This document shows, piece after piece, positions 27,883-36,543 of a DNA stretch of 64,000 nt. The stretch lies in the NCBI GenBank assembly GCA_015062585.1, contig SUUJ01000006.1:1-64000 (forward strand), in the 5' to 3' direction. The translations under genes were made by a program, and so were the position numbers. This DNA comes from Alphaproteobacteria bacterium. GTDB lineage: Bacteria > Pseudomonadota > Alphaproteobacteria > RF32 > CAG-239. The notes beneath the pieces are model-generated. The model was not told the origin of the DNA. It was given only the letters and a program-made list of their open reading frames with translations, and searched no databases. How positions within the stretch are numbered: the first letter of the stretch is position 1; each line of letters begins with the position of its first letter.

Positions 27883-28641
27883 ATGGCTAGAAAGATGTTA
27901 ATCGCCGGAAACTGGAAAATGAACGGTTTGAGCGCAGATAGTATTGCTTTGGCAACAGAAATCAAAGCAGCAGTAAAATCTAAGAAAAGAAATTGTGAAT
28001 TTTTGGTTTGTCCGCCTTTTACAATGCTTGCTACAGTTAAAAAAGCTTTGCGCGGAGTAAAAGTTGCTTTGGGTGCACAAGATTGTCATTTCAATGAAAA
28101 GGGTGCTCATACCGGTGATGTAAGCCCGCTGATGTTAACAGATTTGGGTTGTTCTTATGTGATTTTGGGACACTCGGAGCGCAGAGCTGATCATGGCGAA
28201 TCGAATGAATTAGTTTGCAAAAAAGCAATTGCTGCCAATAAAGCCGGTCTTAAAACAGTTATTTGTATCGGCGAGACATTGGAGCAACGCGATAGAGGCG
28301 AAACAGTTGATGTTTGTAAAAATCAGGTTTTAGGTTCAGTTCCTGCTGATGCAACCGCGTTGAATACGGTTATTGCTTATGAGCCAGTTTGGGCTATCGG
28401 TACAGGTAAAACCCCGACAGCTGCAGATGTTGAAGAAGTTCATGCTCAGGTTAGAAAAGTTTTGGCTAAAAAATTGGGTAAGGCTCAAGCCAACAAAATG
28501 CGTATTTTGTACGGCGGTTCGGTGAAGCCGGCAAATGCCAAAGAATTTTTGTCTTTGCCTGATGTTGATGGTGCTTTAATCGGTGGTGCAAGCTTGAAAT
28601 CGACTGATTTTATGGCTATTGCAGATAACGCCGCTTGCTAA
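27883..28641 (+). CDS. tpiA: Triosephosphate isomerase
   Basis: Interconverts dihydroxyacetone phosphate and glyceraldehyde 3-phosphate. About 252 residues with AGNWKMNG (catalytic Lys), LGHSERR (catalytic His), AYEPVWAIGTGKTPTA (catalytic Glu) and the phosphate loop YGGSVKP. The ATG at 27883 is preceded by AAGGAA; an in-frame ATG 39 bp upstream would add a non-conserved leader. First gene of tpiA-secG-pyrG. Confidence 0.98.
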   Translation: MARKMLIAGNWKMNGLSADSIALATEIKAAVKSKKRNCEFLVCPPFTMLATVKKALRGVKVALGAQDCHFNEKGAHTGDVSPLMLTDLGCSYVILGHSERRADHGESNELVCKKAIAANKAGLKTVICIGETLEQRDRGETVDVCKNQVLGSVPADATALNTVIAYEPVWAIGTGKTPTAADVEEVHAQVRKVLAKKLGKAQANKMRILYGGSVKPANAKEFLSLPDVDGALIGGASLKSTDFMAIADNAAC

Positions 28642-28673
28642 TATAAATTTGAATTAAAAAAAGGAATAAAAAA

Positions 28674-29000
28674 ATGGGTACATTGTTATTGGTTGTACAT
28701 TTAATGGTTTGTATATTTTTGGTTGCCTGCATTTTGATGCAACGCTCAACCGGTGGTGCTTTGGACGGACTTGGCGGAGGTTCGGGTGCTTCGAGCTTTT
28801 TGTCAGCTCGCGGTACAGGAAATTTGTTGACCAGAACAACGGCTATTTTGGCAACATTGTTGTTCATTACAAGTATTTCGCTTGCGTTATATTATAGAGG
28901 TCAAGCAAAACCTACAGCTTCTTTGGTTGATAAAGCAGCTCAAGAACAAACTGTTCCGGATGCGCCAAAAGCTCCGGTGGTTCCGACGGCAGAAAAATAA
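28674..29000 (+). CDS. secG: Preprotein translocase subunit SecG
   Basis: A 108-residue SecG: two hydrophobic helices (residues 2-20 and 52-74) flanking the conserved loop LMQRSTGGALDGLGGG, then a disordered A/P/K-rich tail. Auxiliary subunit of SecYEG in the inner membrane. AAAAAGGAATAAAAAA precedes the ATG. It lies 32 bp behind tpiA. Confidence 0.96.
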   Translation: MGTLLLVVHLMVCIFLVACILMQRSTGGALDGLGGGSGASSFLSARGTGNLLTRTTAILATLLFITSISLALYYRGQAKPTASLVDKAAQEQTVPDAPKAPVVPTAEK

Positions 29001-29028
29001 TGAAAAATTTAATTATGAAATAAACGAC

Positions 29029-29069
29029 TAAAGGCATCTTCTTTTAATGAATTAAGGAAGATGCCTTTA
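29029..29069 (+). promoter_or_regulatory. Long hairpin in the secG-pyrG gap
   Basis: TAAAGGCATCTTC (29029-29041) pairs perfectly with GAAGATGCCTTTA (29057-29069), 34 nt before the pyrG start. No U-tract follows, so it is unlike a simple terminator; it could be an RNA-processing or attenuation structure. Confidence 0.55.
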
Positions 29070-29103
29070 TCACTTTTAAGAATATTGAACGAAGGTAGTA
29101 TAA

Positions 29104-30741
29104 ATGTCTGAAAATACAAAATTTATATTTATAACAGGTGGTGTTGTTTCATCTTTGGGAAAAGGTTTGGCTTCGGCTTCATTGGCTTCGCTGTTACAAG
29201 CCAGAGGATTTAAAGTCAGAATGAGAAAGCTTGATCCGTATCTTAATGTTGATCCGGGTACAATGAGTCCATATCAGCATGGCGAGGTTTTTGTAACCGA
29301 TGATGGTGCTGAAACAGACTTGGATTTGGGACACTATGAAAGATTTTCCGGGGTACCATGTCGCAAAACAGACAGTATTACAACCGGTAAAATTTATCAA
29401 AGAGTGATTGATAAAGAGCGCCATGGTGATTATTTGGGGGCTACTATTCAAGTTATTCCGCATGTTACAAACGAGATTAAAGATTTTATTTTGTCTGATA
29501 TTACCGATGAAGATTTTGTTTTGTGTGAAATCGGCGGAACAGTCGGTGATATTGAAGGCCAGCCTTATTTAGAAGCTATTCGTCAGGTGGCTTATGAATT
29601 AGGTCGTGAACGCTCGATGTTTATTCATGTTACATTGTTGCCCTATATTCCGACTGCCGGAGAATTGAAAACAAAACCGACACAACACTCGGTTAAAAAA
29701 TTGCAAGAATATGGTATTCAACCGGATATGCTATTGTGTCGTTCGCAAATGGAAATACCGCAAAATGAAAAACGCAAAATTGCGCTGTTTTGCAATATCA
29801 GAGAAGAAAATGTTATTACGGCATTGGATGCTTCGAGTATTTATCAAGTGCCGATTGCTTATGCTAAAGAGGGAATGGGACGCCAAGTCTGTCGTCACTT
29901 TAATATTCCGACTTCTGATAATTTGGACTTGTCAAAATGGGAAAATATATTGGAAAATATCAGACACCCTGAAGGAGAGGTCAGAATTGCCGTTGTAGGT
30001 AAATATACTCAATTATTGGAAGCGTATAAGTCGCTTAATGAAGCTTTGACACACGGTGGTATTGCCAATAAGTACAAGGTTAAGGTTAAGTGGGTTGATT
30101 CGGAATTGTTGGAAAAAGAACCGGTTGAGAATCATCTTAATGATGTGAGTGCAATTTTGGTTCCGGGCGGATTTGGACAACGCGGTACCGAAGGCAAAAT
30201 TAACGCTATTAAATATGCCAGAGAGCATAAAATTCCGTTTTTGGGAATTTGCTTGGGTATGCAAATGGCGGTTATTGAAACGATGCGCAATGTAGCCGGT
30301 ATCAAAAATGCCGGTACGACCGAATTTGGCAGTGATTGCGAACCGGTTGTGGGTTTGATGACCGAATGGGATAAAGAAGGTGCTAAACAAGTTAGAACCA
30401 AAGATGGTGATTTGGGCGGAACTATGCGTTTGGGAGCGTATGAATGCAAATTGGAACCTAATTCTTTGGCTTATAAAGTTTATGGAAAAGAAATTATTTC
30501 TGAACGCCATCGTCACAGATACGAGGTTAATATGAATTATGCCGATGCTTTGCGTCGTTCGGGAATGAATATTTCGGGTAAATCGCCGGACGGAAAATTG
30601 CCGGAAATTGTGGAAATCAAAGAACATCCTTGGTTTTTGGCTGTTCAGTTCCACCCGGAATTGAAATCTAAACCGTTTGATCCGTCACCGATATTTGTTT
30701 CTTTTGTAAGAGCCGCTATTGAAAAAAGCAGACTAATATAA
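29104..30741 (+). CDS. pyrG: CTP synthase
   Basis: Glutamine-dependent amination of UTP to CTP. 545 residues: N-terminal synthetase domain with [17 protein letters not shown] and [13 protein letters not shown], then class-I glutamine amidotransferase with [11 protein letters not shown] (nucleophile Cys) and the terminal His/Glu in FLAVQFHPE. Full length. GAAGGTAGTATAA precedes ATG. Confidence 0.99.
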   Translation: MSENTKFIFITGGVVSSLGKGLASASLASLLQARGFKVRMRKLDPYLNVDPGTMSPYQHGEVFVTDDGAETDLDLGHYERFSGVPCRKTDSITTGKIYQRVIDKERHGDYLGATIQVIPHVTNEIKDFILSDITDEDFVLCEIGGTVGDIEGQPYLEAIRQVAYELGRERSMFIHVTLLPYIPTAGELKTKPTQHSVKKLQEYGIQPDMLLCRSQMEIPQNEKRKIALFCNIREENVITALDASSIYQVPIAYAKEGMGRQVCRHFNIPTSDNLDLSKWENILENIRHPEGEVRIAVVGKYTQLLEAYKSLNEALTHGGIANKYKVKVKWVDSELLEKEPVENHLNDVSAILVPGGFGQRGTEGKINAIKYAREHKIPFLGICLGMQMAVIETMRNVAGIKNAGTTEFGSDCEPVVGLMTEWDKEGAKQVRTKDGDLGGTMRLGAYECKLEPNSLAYKVYGKEIISERHRHRYEVNMNYADALRRSGMNISGKSPDGKLPEIVEIKEHPWFLAVQFHPELKSKPFDPSPIFVSFVRAAIEKSRLI

Positions 30742-30768
30742 TATAAATATATTAGGATTTTATATTAT

Positions 30769-31317
30769 ATGAAAAAATTTTTGTTTGTTTTGATTTGTGT
30801 TTGTTTATATGCAAGCAACTCGAAAGCTTTATCTTTTTCGGAATGGAAAGACAAGTTTTTGGATGAGGTTGGTGCTGTCTGGCGTTCGGATCATTATGAT
30901 GCCTATATTCCTTTTTATGCTTGGCATAACCGCTTGGCTTATGATGATGAACATATTGCAAAATATAATGAAAATGCTTTCGGTTTCGGTTTGGGAAAAT
31001 CAATATATGATGAAAAAGGTAATTGGTATGGTTTGTATGCCTTTGCCTTTAAGGATTCAAACTCAAAATTGGAAACGGTTGCCGGTTTTGCCTATCAAAA
31101 AAATTGGCGTATCGGTTGTAGTGAAGATTGGAAGGTTGGAATAGGTTATACTTTGGGTATGACACAGCGTGAAGAATATGCATATATTCCGATACCAATG
31201 CCTTTGCCGATTATCGGTATTGAATATAAAAATATAGCCTTACAGGCGGCATATGTTCCGGGATTGAAAAATTTTGGCAATGTGGCTCTGTTTTGGCTTA
31301 GGGTTAGATTGTATTAA
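30769..31317 (+). CDS. pagP: Lipid A palmitoyltransferase PagP
   Basis: An outer-membrane beta-barrel enzyme that transfers palmitate from a phospholipid to lipid A. Signal peptide (FLFVLICVCLYASNSKA, residues 4-20) and then closely PagP-like sequence: HYDAYIPFYAWHNRLAYD (catalytic His), KGNWYGLYAFAFKDSNSK (catalytic Asp-Ser), and the strands YIPIPMPLPIIGIEY and YVPGLKNFGNVALFW. At 182 residues it matches enterobacterial PagP in length. It starts 27 bp behind pyrG and is followed by a terminator. No Shine-Dalgarno is obvious (ATTAGGATTTTATATT). Confidence 0.93.
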   Translation: MKKFLFVLICVCLYASNSKALSFSEWKDKFLDEVGAVWRSDHYDAYIPFYAWHNRLAYDDEHIAKYNENAFGFGLGKSIYDEKGNWYGLYAFAFKDSNSKLETVAGFAYQKNWRIGCSEDWKVGIGYTLGMTQREEYAYIPIPMPLPIIGIEYKNIALQAAYVPGLKNFGNVALFWLRVRLY

Positions 31318-31320
31318 AAA

Positions 31321-31348
31321 AGGTCTGCTTTCAGGGCAGACCTTTTTT
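31321..31348. terminator. Terminator behind pagP
   Basis: AGGTCTGC pairs with GCAGACCT around TTTCAGG, followed by six T and preceded by A-run; between convergent genes. Confidence 0.88.
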
Positions 31349-31364
31349 AATAGTTGGGGCTAAA

Positions 31365-31748
31365 TTACACTTCATACTTTAACCATGAGTTTTGCTGTTT
31401 TGCCAAAAGCCATGCTTTTTTACAAAATTCATCATACTTTTCCTGTGCGGTGTCTATTTCCTTTTGGTTCAGTACGGTGGTGATTTTTTTCACCTTTTTG
31501 GGACAGAATATCTGTCTCAATTTGTTGGTGAAAGTATCAACGACTTTGGTTTCAAGATTTCTTTTTGGCACATCAGGACACTCTAATAAAGTTATTCCTT
31601 GAATAGGTGGAGTGGGCTCACTTCGAAGACCTCGACCATTTTCGTCATAAATCTTTACATAAACAGTTAGTTCACCGTTAACTCTGTTTCCTTGAAGGAA
31701 CGCAACTCCTTCGTTAATTTGTTTGCGTGCAAGTAAGATGTTGTTCAT
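31365..31748 (-). CDS. Uncharacterised 127-residue protein
   Basis: Not recognised. Soluble, no signal peptide, basic C-terminal half with predicted helices (about residues 65-120), an N-terminal beta-like part around ELTVYVKIYDENGRGL. The start ATG is preceded only by an A/T-rich leader (AATTAAAAAATAAATT) with no Shine-Dalgarno, a trait shared with other orphan genes in this window (adenylate kinase-like, the 331-residue protein and the small membrane proteins). Confidence 0.55.
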   Translation of the reverse strand: MNNILLARKQINEGVAFLQGNRVNGELTVYVKIYDENGRGLRSEPTPPIQGITLLECPDVPKRNLETKVVDTFTNKLRQIFCPKKVKKITTVLNQKEIDTAQEKYDEFCKKAWLLAKQQNSWLKYEV

Positions 31749-31937
31749 AATTTATTTTTTAATTGTTATAACTATATTTGATTATGAAAAGAAGTATATC
31801 ACAAATTTGGAGGGTATGCAATAGTTTTTTGTCAAAAAATGTCTAAATAAGATAAAAAATATGATACGGATAAAAAAAATGCTTGATTATTTTTTTATTG
31901 TGCTATATCAATAGCGACAGCTTTATTGAAAGTGCGA

Positions 31938-32024
31938 GCGGCCATGGCGGAATTGGTAGACGCGTAACGTTGAGGTCGTTATGGGAGGTTTCCCGTGAAG
32001 GTTCAAGTCCTTTTGGCCGCACCA
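31938..32024 (+). tRNA. tRNA-Leu (GAG anticodon)
   Basis: Acceptor GCGGCCA pairs perfectly with TGGCCGC; anticodon stem AACG/CGTT closes loop TTGAGGT (anticodon GAG); a long class-II variable arm GGGAGGTTTCCC follows; T-arm AAGG-TTCAAGT-CCTT; CCA is encoded. Confidence 0.97.
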
Positions 32025-32110
32025 AATAAAGCTTTTTTTATGTTTGACGGAGTTGCCATCGATTTAATTTGTTATATTTTTCAATATATTATCAGAGGAG
32101 GTTAAAGCCA

Positions 32111-33064
32111 ATGTTTAAAGTTTGTAAAACTGACGCCAATCAAAAACTGATTAAATTGAAAAAGAATCGATTATATGCAGGCTCTTGGATAAATGTTATC
32201 AATCCCAGCGGTGAAGAATTGGAAAAAATTGCTTCTTGGATAAAGTGGGATGTTGATATATTAAAATCTTCTTTGGATATTGATGAACGCTCGCGCATAG
32301 AACATGAAGACAAAAACTTTATGGTAATTATCAATCTTCCTTTGCTGGATGATGAGGGCCAATTTGATACTTTGCCTTGTTCGATGGTATTTACTCCTAA
32401 AAATATGGTAACTTTATGTTCAAGAGAAAACCGAATTATCGGTTCGTTTACTAAGGCTACGGCCAATACTTTTGATACCAAAAATCCAACTAAAATGTTG
32501 CTTAGTATTCTGTATAAGGTAACACAATTTTATTTGCGTTATTTAAAAATAATCAATCGCAAAACCGAGAGTATTGAATATAGTTTGCGTAATACTACCA
32601 ATAACAAAGAGCTTTTTCAGCTAATGGAAATCCAAAAATCTTTGGTGTATTTTACAACAGCCTTGCGTGATAATCAGCTTGTTTTACAAAAGCTTATTCG
32701 TATGGTAAAGGCTAAAACAATCAATCCTATTTTGGCTTTTAGCGAAGATGACATTGATATGTTGGAAGATATTATGATTGAAAATAAACAAGCTATTGAA
32801 ATGGTTGATATGCACCGTACTATTTTGGAAAGTATGATGGACGGATTTGCTTCGGTTATTAACAATAATGTTAACCAGGTTATGAAATTTTTGGCGGCAA
32901 TTACCATTATCTTGTCAATACCGACAATGCTGGCAAGTTTTTGGGGAATGAATGTGAGTTTGCCGTTACAAAACAATAACTTAGGATTTTGGTATGTGAT
33001 TGCAATATCGACAATTTTGACTGTTTTGGTTATATTGTTTTTCCGCAAGAAAAAAATGTTTTAA
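32111..33064 (+). CDS. corA: CorA-family magnesium/divalent cation transporter
   Basis: A 317-residue CorA-type channel. A large N-terminal cytoplasmic domain is followed by two C-terminal transmembrane helices; the first ends in the signature WGMNVSLP (GMN motif), the second is YVIAISTILTVLVILFF. Start ATG 32111 is preceded by a perfect AGGAGG; an in-frame ATG at 32069 is not. No Mg2+ riboswitch can be seen in the 86 bases between tRNA-Leu and the start. Confidence 0.93.
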   Translation: MFKVCKTDANQKLIKLKKNRLYAGSWINVINPSGEELEKIASWIKWDVDILKSSLDIDERSRIEHEDKNFMVIINLPLLDDEGQFDTLPCSMVFTPKNMVTLCSRENRIIGSFTKATANTFDTKNPTKMLLSILYKVTQFYLRYLKIINRKTESIEYSLRNTTNNKELFQLMEIQKSLVYFTTALRDNQLVLQKLIRMVKAKTINPILAFSEDDIDMLEDIMIENKQAIEMVDMHRTILESMMDGFASVINNNVNQVMKFLAAITIILSIPTMLASFWGMNVSLPLQNNNLGFWYVIAISTILTVLVILFFRKKKMF

Positions 33065-33172
33065 TTTTGCTTCATTTTTTGTGAGTATCTTTGAAGGTCA
33101 ACTTGTGATGAAATCATTTTTGGCTTAATGTTTTCGGTATGTGAAATATTATGCTTAAGAAAGGTTTTTAAA

Positions 33173-33649
33173 GTGTTGTTGGGATTGATTGTCGCCGGTG
33201 TTATAATTATAGCTGATCAGCTTAGTAAATATTATATTTTGCATCATTTTTTGGGGCTTAATTCTTATGTTAATTTCGGCGATTATTTTAATGTTGTAAG
33301 AGCATGGAATACCGGAGTTAGCTTTTCGATGTTTAACAACTACGGTAATGTTGGGGCTTATGTGCTTTCGGCTGTCGCTATTGCTGTTGTGATAGCATTG
33401 TTTGTTTGGTTGAAATCAGAAAAAAACAAGCTTATGCAAGTCGCTTTGGGTATGATTATGGGCGGAGCATTAGGTAATGTTATCGACAGATTGCGCTTGG
33501 GTGCAGTATTTGATTTTTTGGATTTTCATATCGGAGAAAGTCATTGGCCGGCATTTAATGTAGCCGATAGTTTTATTTGTATCGGTGCCGGTTTGATTGT
33601 ATTGTCGGCAATTATTACAAAAATGGAAAAAGAAGAGAGTGCAAAATGA
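33173..33649 (+). CDS. lspA: Lipoprotein signal peptidase II
   Basis: Cleaves prolipoprotein signal peptides in the inner membrane. About 158 residues with four helices; the catalytic aspartates lie in GNVIDRLRLGAVFDF and FNVADSFICIGA; ADQLSKYYI is typical of helix 1. Start taken as GTG 33173, with AAAGG eight bases upstream; an in-frame ATG at 33128 has no such site and would add a non-conserved leader. Stop overlaps the next ATG. Confidence 0.93.
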   Translation: MLLGLIVAGVIIIADQLSKYYILHHFLGLNSYVNFGDYFNVVRAWNTGVSFSMFNNYGNVGAYVLSAVAIAVVIALFVWLKSEKNKLMQVALGMIMGGALGNVIDRLRLGAVFDFLDFHIGESHWPAFNVADSFICIGAGLIVLSAIITKMEKEESAK

Positions 33650-33801
33650 GATTGCTATCAATTTTTTGTTTACTAGGTTTACTCGCAGGATGTTCGAATA
33701 TCAGAAAAGAAGATTTGGGATTGGCCAGATTGTCACCAAATGAAAAAGTTGTAGAACAAAGAACACCCTTGGTTTTTCCAAAGCATATAAATGAACAATA
33801 A
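33646..33801 (+). CDS. Small lipoprotein (DUF3035-like position)
   Basis: A 51-residue lipoprotein with lipobox LLAGC at residues 12-16 and a short tail containing DLGLARLSPNE and PLVFP. Its start ATG overlaps the lspA stop (ATGA). In alphaproteobacteria a small lipoprotein (often DUF3035) stands between lspA and the M16 pair, so this is probably a short version. Function unknown. Confidence 0.8.
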   Translation: MRLLSIFCLLGLLAGCSNIRKEDLGLARLSPNEKVVEQRTPLVFPKHINEQ

Positions 33802-33814
33802 ACAGGTTTGTAAG

Positions 33815-35137
33815 ATGATAAAAAAACTTTTTTTGATAATGATTTGTTTGGTTGTATCGATTAGTGATACAAATGCAAAAACATTTGCAATGGAAGAGTT
33901 TTTCTTAAATAACGGTATGCAGGTTGTGGTGATTGAAAATCACAAAGCGCCGATTGTAAAGCATATGGTATTTTATAAGGTAGGGGCTGTTGATGAGCCG
34001 AGAGGAAAGGGCGGTCTTGCTCATTTGTTGGAACATTTGATGTTTCGCGGAACAAAAAAAGTAAAAGGACAAGAATTTAACAGAATAATGGAACAAAACG
34101 GTGCCGAAAGTAATGCATTTACTTCGCAAGATGTTACGGCATACCATCAGTTTTTGGATATATCACGACTTGAGTTGGCAATGTTTTTGGAAGCTGACAG
34201 AATGAAAAATTTGAAAATATCCGATAGTGATTTTGAAACGGAAAGGGATATTGTTTTTCAGGAAAGAAAACAAAGAGTTGATAACAATCCTTCAGCAAAA
34301 TTTTATGAAATGGTAAGGCGAGCATTGTGGGGTAATCATCCTTATGGAAATCCTGTTACCGGACTTGACGATGAAATTAAAAATTTGAGTAGAAAAGATG
34401 CTGTCGAATTTTATGAAAAATATTATTCGCCCAATAATGCGGTTTTGGTATTGTCCGGTGATATAAAAGTCGATGAAGCAAAGCGTTTGGCTGAGAAATA
34501 TTATGGTAATCTCAAACCGGTTGAGTTTGAAAGAACAAAAATTGATGATTTGCCGAAGAATTTTGAAATAAGATTGAAGACCAAAATGGATGAAGTGAAA
34601 CTAGGACGCTTGATAAAAATGATGGTGGTGCCGTCGTTTATTCAAGATAAAAACAAAGCTTATGCGTTGGAGGTATTGAGCGAATATTTATCACAGGATG
34701 AAAATTCGCCACTATATCAAAAATTGGTTGCAAGTGACAAAAAAGCATTAAATGTCAGCGCATATTATGACGGTATCAGTCGCAGTTTTGCAAGCTTTGT
34801 TTTTAGCGCCGTTCCGGTTGATAAGCCTGATAAAAATTTTGAAAAGGCGATAGAAAAAGCTTGGAAATTTGCAATAGAAAAGCTTGATGAAAAAGAGTTG
34901 GAAAAAACTAAGCAAAAAATGTTGTCTGATTTGGTTTATATGAAAGATAATCCTTCTACTTTGGCGCAAACAGCAGGTTGGATGGCCGCGTCAGGTGTCG
35001 GTATAGATGAATTGCAAAACTATGAAAATAATATAAAAAATGTGTCGCTGAATGATGTAAAAAATGTGGCTGATTTTGTGTGGAATAAGGCACCGAAAGC
35101 AACAGGTGTTTTAGAGGCCGGAGGAGATGTCAGATGA
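33815..35137 (+). CDS. M16 zinc protease, catalytic member (exported)
   Basis: A periplasmic/inner-membrane M16B peptidase. A signal peptide (KLFLIMICLVVSISDTNAKT, about residues 3-22) is followed by the inverted zinc motif HLLEH in GGLAHLLEHLMFRGT and the distal Glu in ETERDIVFQE. An in-frame ATG at 33791 exists but the one at 33815 gives a cleaner signal peptide and has AGG upstream. It overlaps the second M16 gene by 4 bp; the two probably form a heterodimer like other proteobacterial M16 pairs. Confidence 0.92.
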   Translation: MIKKLFLIMICLVVSISDTNAKTFAMEEFFLNNGMQVVVIENHKAPIVKHMVFYKVGAVDEPRGKGGLAHLLEHLMFRGTKKVKGQEFNRIMEQNGAESNAFTSQDVTAYHQFLDISRLELAMFLEADRMKNLKISDSDFETERDIVFQERKQRVDNNPSAKFYEMVRRALWGNHPYGNPVTGLDDEIKNLSRKDAVEFYEKYYSPNNAVLVLSGDIKVDEAKRLAEKYYGNLKPVEFERTKIDDLPKNFEIRLKTKMDEVKLGRLIKMMVVPSFIQDKNKAYALEVLSEYLSQDENSPLYQKLVASDKKALNVSAYYDGISRSFASFVFSAVPVDKPDKNFEKAIEKAWKFAIEKLDEKELEKTKQKMLSDLVYMKDNPSTLAQTAGWMAASGVGIDELQNYENNIKNVSLNDVKNVADFVWNKAPKATGVLEAGGDVR

Positions 35138-36528
35138 GCAGACGACCGATATATATGAGAAATAAAAATAATCCGTTTGTAATAATTGTATTGCTAATTG
35201 TTTTGGTTGGGCTTGTTTATAAGTACAACAGTAGCTTTTCTTTGCAAAATTTGGTTAAAAATTCAGAGCTGACCGGCAGAGTGTTTAGCGGAAATGTTGA
35301 GGAAATTATTTCTCCGAAATCACAAATAAAAGCCTATTATATGCAGCAAAATGAAGTGCCGATTGTGGCAATAAGCTTTATGTTTGCCAATAGCGGTTCG
35401 GCATATGATGAAACAGGAAAAAAGGGTATTGCTACTTTGTTTGCTTCGACTGTCAAAGATGGAACATTTAATAAATCGGCTGATGTAATCAGAGATGAAA
35501 TGGGAACAAAAGGAATTGTAATTTCTTTCGACAGTTCAAAAGACAGTATAAGCGGAAGCTTGGTTGCACCAAAAGAAAACCTGACAGATGCCGTGGCGAT
35601 GTTAAGAGATATTTTAACTAAGCCGAAATTTGAAAAAAAATATTTGGAAATAGCTAAAGCTCAGGTAATAAAATCTTTGGAAGTGGAAAAAGAAACTCCG
35701 GCTAAAGAGCTGGGGCTGGCCAATGATAGATTGGTTTTCGGTGAACATGAATATTCGCAAAACCCGTTAGGAAGCAAGCAAGATATAAAAAATATCACAC
35801 AAGGTGATTTGAGAAAATTTACTCAAAACAAGTTGGCAAAAGATAATTTGTATGTCGGTGTTGCCGGTGATTTGACTAAAGATGATGCCGGATATGTGAT
35901 TGATGAAATTTTTGGCGGTTTGCAAAATAAGAACAACGGCAAAAAAATCGCTGATGCGGTGTTAGATTTGGAGCAACCGGTTTTAAAAATAAATCGAGAA
36001 GACGGACAAAATATTGTTGTGTTTACAACAAAAGGAACTTGCAGAAAATGTGAAGATTTTTATCCGTTGTATGTAGCAAATTATATTTTTGGCGGAGCCG
36101 GGCTTAATTCAAAATTGAACCAGAAAATAAGAGAAAAAGAAGGTCTTACTTATGGCGGTTATTCATCTATGATTTTGACGGATAAAGCTAATTTATTAAC
36201 AATAGGATTTTCTACTACAAAAGACAATTTTGAAAAAGCAGTTGCGATGTTTAAGTCTGAATGGAAAAATTATGCGCAAAACGGTTTTAGCAAAGAAGAT
36301 GTAGAATTTGCCAAAGATTATCTGATTGCTTCGTATAATTTGCGATTTGCTTCAATTTTGGGAATTGCCGATATGTTGGTAATGCAACAAAAATTTGATT
36401 TGGGGTTAGATTTTTTACAAAAACGCAACTCTTATGTAAAAAATGTGACATTGGAAGATGTCAATAAGGCCGCAAATAAATATTTTACAGACAAAATGCT
36501 ACAAGCACAAATAGGAACTTTTAATTAA
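35134..36528 (+). CDS. M16 family protein, non-catalytic partner
   Basis: A 464-residue M16 paralogue with an N-terminal transmembrane helix (FVIIVLLIVLVGLVYKY, residues 12-28). The zinc motif position reads GIATLFAST, so HxxEH is absent and the subunit is inactive as a peptidase; this is usual for the second member of such pairs. The R/Y region of the C-terminal domain is kept (KIREKEGLTYGGYSS). Translationally coupled to the preceding catalytic subunit. Confidence 0.9.
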   Translation: MSRRPIYMRNKNNPFVIIVLLIVLVGLVYKYNSSFSLQNLVKNSELTGRVFSGNVEEIISPKSQIKAYYMQQNEVPIVAISFMFANSGSAYDETGKKGIATLFASTVKDGTFNKSADVIRDEMGTKGIVISFDSSKDSISGSLVAPKENLTDAVAMLRDILTKPKFEKKYLEIAKAQVIKSLEVEKETPAKELGLANDRLVFGEHEYSQNPLGSKQDIKNITQGDLRKFTQNKLAKDNLYVGVAGDLTKDDAGYVIDEIFGGLQNKNNGKKIADAVLDLEQPVLKINREDGQNIVVFTTKGTCRKCEDFYPLYVANYIFGGAGLNSKLNQKIREKEGLTYGGYSSMILTDKANLLTIGFSTTKDNFEKAVAMFKSEWKNYAQNGFSKEDVEFAKDYLIASYNLRFASILGIADMLVMQQKFDLGLDFLQKRNSYVKNVTLEDVNKAANKYFTDKMLQAQIGTFN

Positions 36529-36543
36529 AAGGGGTGAACTTAA

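Noticed and set aside
30013..30654. Long antisense open frame opposite pyrG
   Set aside because: It is a shadow of the pyrG coding frame, with unlikely composition and no ribosome site.
32025..32110. Magnesium riboswitch before corA
   Set aside because: The gap is only 86 nt, AT-rich, and shows no multi-helix structure.
35134..36528. Second active M16 peptidase
   Set aside because: The HxxEH zinc motif is replaced by a stretch without His or Glu pair, so it is the non-catalytic partner.
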